DNA of 64,000 nt from an uncultured Methanomassiliicoccales archaeon (GTDB taxonomy: Archaea; Thermoplasmatota; Thermoplasmata; Methanomassiliicoccales; Methanomethylophilaceae), in the NCBI GenBank assembly GCA_949292635.1, contig CASEZY010000006.1, positions 1 through 64,000 of the forward strand. The letters run 5' to 3'. The position numbers and the translations under genes are program-made. The notes below the pieces were generated by a model, which did not search any database, was not told the origin of the DNA, and worked only from the letters and a program-made list of their open reading frames with translations. Positions within the stretch are counted from its first letter, which is position 1; each line of letters starts with the position of its first letter. This document shows, piece after piece, positions 58,390 to 64,000 of this stretch.

Positions 58390-59001
58390 ATGCACGGAGA
58401 CGACCATCACGACCACGAGCACGACCATGATCACGATCATGAGCATGATCACGACCACGGCCACGACTACGACTTCACCGAGGTAGACCACGACGCCGAC
58501 GGAAGGGATTCCGACGTTCCGCACTACGACAACAACCCGGTGGAGGAGGGTAGCAAACTCCATCTCGAGATGCACCGCATGGTGGACGAGCTGGGCAAGT
58601 ATGCCATCGAGATGGAGATCAAGTCAGAGGAGGGTCTGAAGAAATCAGACCTGATAGGATTCATCGAGGACATGATGCACGCATCCGCGTCGGACTGCTT
58701 TCGTCACGGCGCCGACCTGATAGGACACATCAAGTCGTTCCTGAAGGTGGGCGAGCAGAGCGTCATGTGCAGCATGGTGGACGAGAGCATCCCCATCAGG
58801 GTGCAGGACCATATCCAAGCCGACGTGATCTACGACGGCATCTTCGTATTGCACGTGATCGTCCACGGCATCTGGGACGATGTGATCAGGGAATGCACCC
58901 TGGAAGTGCTCCCTGGCATCGCAAAGAAATGGGGTGTGCCGTACCGCATAATGGCGGATTATTACGACACCGAGAAGAGCATCGCCCATCACGAGAAGTG
59001 A
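58390..59001 (+). CDS. His-rich metal-binding protein partner of the CobW-like GTPase
   Basis: 203 residues. The first 40 residues are almost only His, Asp and Glu (HGDDHHDHEHDHDHDHEHD and further DHGHDYD), a likely Zn, Ni or Co reservoir. The rest is an alpha/beta domain of unknown family (KLHLEMHRMVDELGKYAIEME, MMHASASDCFRHGADLIGHIKSFL, IFVLHVIVHGIWDDVIRECTLEVLPGIAKKWG). GGAGG lies seven bases before ATG 58390; a GTG two codons upstream is also in frame. It is translationally coupled to the GTPase gene. A client could be the Zn- or corrinoid-dependent methyltransferase proteins encoded 2.5 kb downstream; that is inference. Confidence 0.75.
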   Translation: MHGDDHHDHEHDHDHDHEHDHDHGHDYDFTEVDHDADGRDSDVPHYDNNPVEEGSKLHLEMHRMVDELGKYAIEMEIKSEEGLKKSDLIGFIEDMMHASASDCFRHGADLIGHIKSFLKVGEQSVMCSMVDESIPIRVQDHIQADVIYDGIFVLHVIVHGIWDDVIRECTLEVLPGIAKKWGVPYRIMADYYDTEKSIAHHEK

Positions 59002-59002
59002 T

Positions 59003-59299
59003 TCAGAGGCTCTTCACCCTGCCGAGGGTCTCAACGGCATCGTCCCAGGTGGCACAGTCCACCACGTCGGTGCCGAACCCCGGTAACTCTTCCACGCTGT
59101 ATTCCTCGGGGCCGCTGAATTTCAGTAGCATAGCCCTGTATCCTTCCCTGCCGTACGTGCCGCTGTGGGGATTGTTAACCACCGATGCGCCGTATCCGTT
59201 GGGGAAGCGGTAGATCTTGTGGAACCTGTTGCTGCTCATGCATCCGCATTTGCAGTCCGCGTTCAGGTCCACGACGTACTCGTCGAATTCCATAGACAT
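59003..59299 (-). CDS. Small uncharacterised protein with CxCxC motif
   Basis: 98 residues. The N-terminus has ADCKCGCMSSNRFHKIYRFPNGYGASVVNNP, in which three closely spaced cysteines may bind a metal or be redox-active. The remainder (LLKFSGPEEYSVEELPGFGTDVVDCATWDDAVETLGRV) is an alpha/beta tail. It begins three bases after the sensor kinase stop on the same strand, so it is probably co-transcribed with it. I do not recognise a family. Confidence 0.65.
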   Translation of the reverse strand: MSMEFDEYVVDLNADCKCGCMSSNRFHKIYRFPNGYGASVVNNPHSGTYGREGYRAMLLKFSGPEEYSVEELPGFGTDVVDCATWDDAVETLGRVKSL

Positions 59300-59302
59300 G
59301 CC

Positions 59303-61174
59303 CTACTGACCTATCTCGTAGCGGTCCGCAGGCACCACGATCTCGAACCTGTTGCCGGAGTTCGGGTCGCCCACCTCGGAGATGGTGAACCCGGACGCGT
59401 CCGCCACGCTCTTGGCCACGAATAGCATTATGGATTTTATATTAGAGGTGTCCAGGAACAGCCTGGCCTTCTTCTCCTCGGGCACGCCCCTGCCGTCGTC
59501 GGCCATGATTATCTTCAATTTGCCCATAGAGATGGAGTATCCCACGGTGATGCGGGTGGCGTTGGATTGCTCGGACACGTACGCCAGGATGTTGAACATG
59601 CTGCGGAGGCTGGCGTCGGCGTAGATGCTCACGTTGCGGAATCCGCAGACTATCTCCAAACGATCGCGGTAGGCGATGGAGACCAGGTCCATCATCACGC
59701 CCAGGTCGAACCACTCCTTCCCGGTCATGCCGATGCTCTCATAGATCCTGAAGAGGTCCACCTCCGCACGGATCTTGTCCAGGCGCTCCCTCACCGCATC
59801 CGCCACGTCCTGCTGCGGTATGGTGCCGATGGCCGCCAGGCATCCGTTGATGCTGTTGGTCACCGACATGTGGAGGATGTCGTAGACGAGCTTGCTCTTG
59901 AAGAAGTTCCTCTCGATGACCTCGGACATGTCCGCGATGCCGGTCACATCCTCGATAATGATGACGAAGTACGGCCTCCCGCTCCCGTCACGGGTGAGGG
60001 AGACCTGCACCCGGTAGCTGCTGCCTTCCACCGAGAAGGTGTGCTCCGCCTTCCCGTTCTCCGCGGAGCGGTCCATGCCGGCCAGCATCTCGGTGATGCC
60101 CTCGGGCAGGGTCCCGGAGACGTTCCCCAGGGAGTCGCCGATGGTCAGTGACGTGAGGGCGCTGGCGCTGGCGTTGCAGTCCTGCACGGTGAGTCTGTCA
60201 TCCAGGAGCAGGATGCCGAAGTTGGCAGCCTTTAGCACACTGCTCATCCTGGTCTCCAGAGAGATTCTCTGCTCCACGGCCAGGCGGTCCATGTACATGC
60301 CGATGAACCCATCCATCATCAGGATGAACTGGTTCATGTCGCTCTCGTTGTAGTCGGTGGTCTTGTTGGCAACTCCCGCGGTACCGACCACCTCTCCGTT
60401 GTGCATCAGCGGGATCATGATCAGGCGTTTGAGCTTCACATGCCCCGGCGGCGTCCCCTTCTTGCCGGGGACGTTGGTGGATTCGTAGTCGTTGACGATG
60501 ATGCTCTGTCTGAGTCTCACCGGCTGTCCCCACAGGCCGGTCTTCTGCATCGGATACCGCATGGGACGGTCCACCATGCTGGTCTGGGCCATGGTCCTCT
60601 GGGACCAGGTCTGCATCTCCAGCTCGTCGGTCTCCTTGTTGTATAACGCCACATAACCGATGTCGCTGGACGTGAGCACTATGCTTTCCTCTAATGCGTA
60701 GTACATCAGCTCCTTGTCACTGTGGCTGTACATACGGGACAGTTTCACCAGCGCCTTCAGCCTGCGGTCGTTGAGACGGTTGTCATTCTCCGCCCTGTTC
60801 TTCTCTATGGAGACCACTATCCTCTTGGCCATGGACAGGAAGTCCACGACAGGCGCGTTCTTCCTGGGGAAGCAGGTGCTGACGTCCATGTCGAAGGCAC
60901 GCAGAAGGCTGTCCTCGTCGAAATCGGGGGCGGTGATCATGAACGGCCGGTAGTCCTTGGCGGCGATGCGCTTCTCGAAGACCCTAAACGCATCGAGCTT
61001 TGGCGGATCGTGGTCGCAGATGTATGCGTCCACGGTGATGTCCCTCACGGAAGCGTCGATCTTGGAGGGATCGTCTATCGGTAGTACCCTGAGGTCGCTC
61101 ATGAACTTGGTCAGATACTTCTCGGCATCTGACAGCCAATTCCTGTTGGCGCTGATCACTGCGACCCTGTACAT
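59303..61174 (-). CDS. Sensor histidine-kinase-like protein: receiver-like, GAF, PAS, HATPase
   Basis: 623 residues, no membrane segment. Residues 1-130 look like a response-receiver fold (AVISANRNWLSDAEKYLTKF, VDAYICDHDPPKLDAFRVF). A GAF domain follows (about 140-300: IVLTSSDIGYVALYNKETDELEMQTW, IIVNDYES, LIMIPLMHNGEVVGTAGVANK). A PAS-like domain spans about 310-420. A weak dimerisation region (KLVYDILHMSVTNSINGCLAAI) may hold the phosphoacceptor His, and the ATPase domain has IMADDGRGVPEEKKARLF. AGGAGGTGAGGG lies directly before the ATG. Divergent placement from the methyl-transfer operon suggests it senses conditions for that system, as redox/heme sensor kinases do in Methanosarcina; that is inference. 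Confidence 0.8.
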   Translation of the reverse strand: MYRVAVISANRNWLSDAEKYLTKFMSDLRVLPIDDPSKIDASVRDITVDAYICDHDPPKLDAFRVFEKRIAAKDYRPFMITAPDFDEDSLLRAFDMDVSTCFPRKNAPVVDFLSMAKRIVVSIEKNRAENDNRLNDRRLKALVKLSRMYSHSDKELMYYALEESIVLTSSDIGYVALYNKETDELEMQTWSQRTMAQTSMVDRPMRYPMQKTGLWGQPVRLRQSIIVNDYESTNVPGKKGTPPGHVKLKRLIMIPLMHNGEVVGTAGVANKTTDYNESDMNQFILMMDGFIGMYMDRLAVEQRISLETRMSSVLKAANFGILLLDDRLTVQDCNASASALTSLTIGDSLGNVSGTLPEGITEMLAGMDRSAENGKAEHTFSVEGSSYRVQVSLTRDGSGRPYFVIIIEDVTGIADMSEVIERNFFKSKLVYDILHMSVTNSINGCLAAIGTIPQQDVADAVRERLDKIRAEVDLFRIYESIGMTGKEWFDLGVMMDLVSIAYRDRLEIVCGFRNVSIYADASLRSMFNILAYVSEQSNATRITVGYSISMGKLKIIMADDGRGVPEEKKARLFLDTSNIKSIMLFVAKSVADASGFTISEVGDPNSGNRFEIVVPADRYEIGQ

Positions 61175-61438
61175 CCCTCACCTCCTATCGCTGTTGAGTC
61201 AAACTTGTTGAAATATTTAAATAATGACAAATCTGCGGCAGTTCTTTTCCTACTGTTTTACTTCAACCATAACGATTGTTAAAATACGATAGTATGTGTC
61301 TCATTTAAATATATATCAACCAATAATTTAGTAGTACTGAATAAATTTGTATGGACCTATAATCCATCCATCATTTTCGTTAAATAACCGCTAGAATCTT
61401 AATCGGGTCACACCCCCAGCGGTGAAGGAGAAAACGAA
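61175..61438. promoter_or_regulatory. AT-rich divergent promoter region, sensor kinase / corrinoid protein
   Basis: On the minus strand TTATTTAAATATT (about 61211-61223) and the ribosome site AGGAGGTGAGGG (61186-61175) serve the sensor kinase. On the plus strand CGTTAAATAA (61379-61387) is about 55 bases before the corrinoid protein ATG, with GGTGAAGGAG (61421-61430) as ribosome site. A second strong TATA-like run CATTTAAATATATAT (61303-61316) would give a leader of about 100 bases. No gene is seen. Confidence 0.5.
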
Positions 61439-62077
61439 ATGTCGAAGGAAGAGATCCTCAGCATGCTGAGTGAGGCCGTCGTCGGCGGAAAGGTCGAGCA
61501 GGCAAAGGTCGGAGCTCAGAAGGCCCTGGACGAGGGCATGGACGCTCTCGAGGCCATCAACGAAGGCCTCGTCAACGGAATGTCGATCGTCGGAGAGAAG
61601 TATGCTGCCCATCAGGTCTACCTCCCGCAGGTACTGATGTCGGCGCACACCATGTACGCCGGACTCGACATCCTGCTCCCTGCGATCCCCAAGACTCAGC
61701 TGGACGACAGGAAGAAGTGCAGCATCTGCGTCGTGGAGGGAGATGTCCACGACATCGGAAAGAACATCGTCAAGACTATGATGACCGCTGCCGGATATGA
61801 CGTGGTCGACCTCGGAAAGGACGTCCCCGCGGACCAGATTGTGGAGACCGCCGATAAGGAGGCCGTGGACGTGGTCGCAATGTCCACCCTCATGACTCCC
61901 ACAATGGACGGCATGAAGGAGGTCATCGACGGACTGGTGGAGAGCGGAACCCGCAGCAAGGTCAAGGTCTGTATCGGCGGACCGCCCACATCCCCCGCCT
62001 TCGCGGAGGAGATCGGTGCCGACCACAGGGACACCAACGCCCAGGACTGCGTCGGCTGGCTGAAAGAGGTGTTGTGA
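61439..62077 (+). CDS. Corrinoid (methyl-carrier) protein of a methyltransferase system
   Basis: 212 residues. The N-terminal helical cap (residues 1-85) has LVNGMSIVGEKYAAHQVYLPQVLMSAHTMYAGLDIL. The B12-binding domain has the cobalt-ligand motif EGDVHDIGKNIVKTMMTAAGYDVVDLGKDVP (lower-axial His in DVHDIGKN) and ends VCIGGPPTSPAFAEEIGADH. It carries a methyl group from a substrate-specific methyltransferase to the CoM-specific one. The downstream UroD-type methyltransferase starts two bases after its stop. The primary methyl donor is not shown by the sequence, because no substrate methyltransferase (MtmB, MtbB, MttB or MtaB type) is in the window. Confidence 0.94.
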   Translation: MSKEEILSMLSEAVVGGKVEQAKVGAQKALDEGMDALEAINEGLVNGMSIVGEKYAAHQVYLPQVLMSAHTMYAGLDILLPAIPKTQLDDRKKCSICVVEGDVHDIGKNIVKTMMTAAGYDVVDLGKDVPADQIVETADKEAVDVVAMSTLMTPTMDGMKEVIDGLVESGTRSKVKVCIGGPPTSPAFAEEIGADHRDTNAQDCVGWLKEVL

Positions 62078-62078
62078 T

Positions 62079-63161
62079 ATGGCCGAGATGAACCACATCG
62101 AGAGGGCAATGGCCGCTCTCGGCAACCAGGAGGTCGACAGGCTCACCACCTATCCCATCGCCTGCGGTGTCTGCAGGAAGCTGCTGCCGGGCAACGTGAC
62201 CTACAAGCAGTGGTGCAGCGACCCCAAGCTCTTCGCTGACGCGTTCATCGCCGGACAGAAGTACTTCGACTTCGACTTTTGCATCGGTCTGATGGACCTG
62301 TCCGTCATGGCTGGAGACCTGGGAGCCCACGTTAGGATGGATGAGGAGAACACCCCCTTCGTGGACCAGCACATCGTCCACGACCCCGAGGACTACGAGA
62401 AGTTGGAGGTCCCCGACATCAGGAAGGGAAGGTCCAACGTCCTTCTGGAGGGGACCAAGATCTACGCCGACAAGCTGAAGGGCGAAGTCATCACCGCCGG
62501 ATTCCTGGAGGGCCCCCTGCTGGCACTGTCCCAGTCCGCCGGAGCCGAGAGGATGTTCATGGACATGTTCACCAACCCCGAGCTGATCCACAAGGCCATG
62601 GAGGTCACCACCGCCTACGACGTTGAGATGGTGAAGGCCTTCGCCCAGACAGGTGTCAACGGACTGTGCTGGGACTACCTGTGGGCCAACTACTCCTGTC
62701 TAGGAGACGCGGAGTACGGAGAGTTCGAGGCGAACAAGTACGCCAGCAAGCTCAACCAGCTGACGCAGGACGAGGGAATGGCCCTGGCCATCCACAACTG
62801 CGCCGACCTGCCCCACCTGGACACCCAGATCCTGAAGTACAAACCCGCCATCTACTCCATGGCATATTACCCGCTGATCCCTGGATCCCCCAAGGCATCC
62901 GAAGTCATCGAGAAGGGCTACGCCGACAAGTGCCTGGTCGCCGGTCAGATCGACCCCCAGCTCTTCGTCAGGGGTTCCGTGGAGAAGATCAGCAAGGTCA
63001 CCACCGACCTGTGCCAGGAGGTCAAGACCGCACTGTGCAAGAGGGGAATCAAGTCCTCCTACTGCATCTCCTCCGGATGCGAGGTCCCGCCGGATATCGG
63101 AACCAAGATGGAGAACATCAAGGCGGTCGTCGACATCACCAAGACGGCAGGAGCGTTCTGA
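62079..63161 (+). CDS. UroD-family methylcobamide:thiol methyltransferase (MtaA/MtbA/MtsA-like)
   Basis: 360 residues of the uroporphyrinogen-decarboxylase fold used by methylcobamide:CoM methyltransferases. The zinc ligands are visible as AIHNCADLPHLD (His-x-Cys) and ISSGCEVPPDIG (Cys) near the C-terminus. The N-terminus (NHIERAMAALGNQEVDRLTTYPIACGVCRKLLPG) is family-typical. It transfers the methyl of the corrinoid protein encoded just upstream to coenzyme M or another thiol. Codon use is strongly biased, as in highly expressed genes. Which of the MtaA, MtbA or MtsA groups it belongs to is not decided. Confidence 0.9.
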   Translation: MAEMNHIERAMAALGNQEVDRLTTYPIACGVCRKLLPGNVTYKQWCSDPKLFADAFIAGQKYFDFDFCIGLMDLSVMAGDLGAHVRMDEENTPFVDQHIVHDPEDYEKLEVPDIRKGRSNVLLEGTKIYADKLKGEVITAGFLEGPLLALSQSAGAERMFMDMFTNPELIHKAMEVTTAYDVEMVKAFAQTGVNGLCWDYLWANYSCLGDAEYGEFEANKYASKLNQLTQDEGMALAIHNCADLPHLDTQILKYKPAIYSMAYYPLIPGSPKASEVIEKGYADKCLVAGQIDPQLFVRGSVEKISKVTTDLCQEVKTALCKRGIKSSYCISSGCEVPPDIGTKMENIKAVVDITKTAGAF

Positions 63162-63186
63162 GTAGAATTTAATCACCCTTAAACCC

Positions 63187-63230
63187 CTTCCAAACACCTT
63201 CCAAACACCTTCCAAACATCTTGAAACACG
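63187..63230. repeat. 11-bp tandem repeats CTTCCAAACAC
   Basis: CTTCCAAACAC occurs at 63187 and 63198, CTTCCAAACAT at 63209 and a degenerate CTTGAAACACG at 63220, followed by TTCCAAAT. The period of 11 equals one helical turn, so bound protein would stack on one face. The array fills the gap between the methyltransferase stop and the zinc-ribbon gene. Confidence 0.7.
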
Positions 63231-63262
63231 TTCCAAATAGATCGATACCGGGAGAGTTGCAG

Positions 63263-63577
63263 ATGGCGGACGGATATTCGGAGGCTATGAAGAGGAAGGG
63301 GTTCTCTTACGAGACCACGGCGGCGTTGAAGAAGTTCAAATGCCCTCACTGCGGCTTCGAGTTCTCCATGGTCTACGGGCGCACGTTCGCCTGCCAGGGG
63401 TGCTCCGAGGCGCTGAAGGGCTGTCCCAAGATGAGGTGCGCCAAGTGCGACTCCGAATTCTGGATCAAGGAGACACCTCAGGTCCATAACGAGCTGCAGC
63501 AGCGGTTCATGGCGGATCACATAGCCAAGGTCGTGGCCGATTATCGCAGGGATTACGGACTGGTTGGCAACAGGTGA
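63263..63577 (+). CDS. Zinc-ribbon protein of the methyltransferase cluster
   Basis: 104 residues with eight cysteines in paired knuckles: FKCPHCGFEFSMVYGRTFACQGCSEALKGCPKMRCAKCDSEFWI. The C-terminal helix (NELQQRFMADHIAKVVADYRRDYG) is charged. It is probably a Zn or Fe binding adaptor. GGAGAG lies seven bases before ATG 63263. It is followed after four bases by the hydantoinase-A/ASKHA gene, so these two are co-translated. I do not know a characterised homologue. Confidence 0.8.
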   Translation: MADGYSEAMKRKGFSYETTAALKKFKCPHCGFEFSMVYGRTFACQGCSEALKGCPKMRCAKCDSEFWIKETPQVHNELQQRFMADHIAKVVADYRRDYGLVGNR

Positions 63578-63581
63578 TCGT

Positions 63582-64000
63582 ATGCCTGAATATGGCCTGG
63601 GATTCGATACGGGCGGCACCTATACAGACGCCGTCATAATGGATTTTACAACGGGCGAGGTGGTCTGCAGCGCCAAGTCGCTGACCACCCGCTACGACCT
63701 CTCCGTAGGCATCGCCGGCTCCCTGGAAGGCTTCGACCAGGAGATGCTCAGACATGTGAGGATGGTCTCCCTCTCGTCCACCCTGGCCACCAACTCCATC
63801 GTGGAAGGCAAGGGCTGCAGGGTGGCTTTGGTGTCCATAGGCAGGGAGTACGATAGGTCGGTCCCGGTGGACCAGTACATCCGTGTCGCCGGGGGGCATA
63901 CCCTCAACGGCACCGAGGCGGAGGAACTGGACGAGGTTGCCGTAGTGAATTTCCTGGAATCCGTCAAGGGGAATGTGGACGGCGTGGCCGTCACCGGATA
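63582..64000 (+). CDS. Hydantoinase A / ASKHA-fold ATPase, N-terminal part (cut by window end)
   Basis: 139 residues are visible. The start GLGFDTGGTYTDAVIMDFTTGEVVCSAKSLTTRYDLSVGIAGSLEGF is the phosphate-binding motif of hydantoinase/oxoprolinase proteins, followed by VSLSSTLATNSIVEGKGCRVALVSIG. Known family members open hydantoin or oxoproline rings with ATP. The same ASKHA fold is used by ATPases that reactivate oxidised corrinoid proteins. Location after a corrinoid protein and methyltransferase allows either a substrate-processing role or a corrinoid-reactivation role; the missing C-terminal part is needed to choose. Confidence 0.85.
   Translation, partial: MPEYGLGFDTGGTYTDAVIMDFTTGEVVCSAKSLTTRYDLSVGIAGSLEGFDQEMLRHVRMVSLSSTLATNSIVEGKGCRVALVSIGREYDRSVPVDQYIRVAGGHTLNGTEAEELDEVAVVNFLESVKGNVDGVAVTG

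Noticed and set aside
62079-63161. Uroporphyrinogen decarboxylase for heme synthesis
   Set aside because: The His-x-Cys and C-terminal Cys zinc ligands and the adjacent corrinoid protein identify a methylcobamide methyltransferase instead.

Overview
The window looks like a chromosome segment of a GC-rich euryarchaeal methanogen, most likely a methylotrophic member of the Methanomassiliicoccales (inferred from gene content, with no marker gene in the window to prove it). Archaeal signs are Pelota, a long FKBP, an archaeal phosphoglycerate-mutase-like protein, the DUF39 / NIL-ferredoxin / UPF0280 homocysteine set, TATA boxes about 25-30 nt before many start codons (several probably leaderless) and GGAGG/GGTG ribosome sites inside operons. 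A corrinoid protein followed by a UroD-type methylcobamide methyltransferase points to methyl-compound methanogenesis.

Layout. 1-2.5 kb: cobyric acid synthase plus a second copy lacking its amidotransferase domain. 2.4-8.8 kb: a minus-strand operon of two MscS channels, HypF and a phosphoglycerate-mutase-like protein. 8.8-16.8 kb: MTA phosphorylase and histidine genes in two minus-strand blocks (hisG-C-H-A-regulator and hisB-F-IE-PHP phosphatase) separated by a plus-strand CARF-type regulator; hisD is absent. 16.8-20.2 kb: an aspartate-semialdehyde to homocysteine operon. 20.2-28.6 kb: chorismate mutase with a divergent ACT regulator, carAB, Pelota, citrate synthase and a MazG-type pyrophosphatase. 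28.6-42 kb: an accessory stretch with three AAA-type ATPases, a remnant of a fourth, rubrerythrin/rubredoxin fusion proteins, a 5'-nucleotidase, an ABC-F protein, YbjN-like proteins, a degenerate kinase-like protein, a transposase fragment and several repeat arrays.

42-51.5 kb: isocitrate dehydrogenase, a TetR/MMPL pair with two matching operators, an S66 peptidase, an operon of a bacterial-type pseudouridine synthase, a methyltransferase and a Sel1 protein, then FKBP. 51.5-52.5 kb: tRNA-Arg(CCT) followed by an AT-rich MNT/HEPN toxin-antitoxin module whose HEPN gene has an in-frame stop. 52.5-57 kb: DUF1846 divergent from feoA-feoA-feoB-Cys-rich protein, sharing one TATA element flanked by two DtxR-like operators. 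57-64 kb: a CobW GTPase with a His-rich partner, a GAF/PAS sensor kinase, then the corrinoid protein, methyltransferase, a zinc-ribbon protein and the start of a hydantoinase-A/ASKHA protein cut by the window end.

The genes combine cofactor supply (B12, Fe, probable metal delivery), amino-acid synthesis (His, Met precursor, carbamoyl phosphate, citrate to 2-oxoglutarate) and a methyl-transfer module with its own sensor. The most interesting unexplained units are the corrinoid/methyltransferase/zinc-ribbon/ASKHA cluster, the CARF regulator between the his blocks, the YbjN plus pseudokinase pair, the domain-deleted CobQ copy and the symmetric iron-type promoter.
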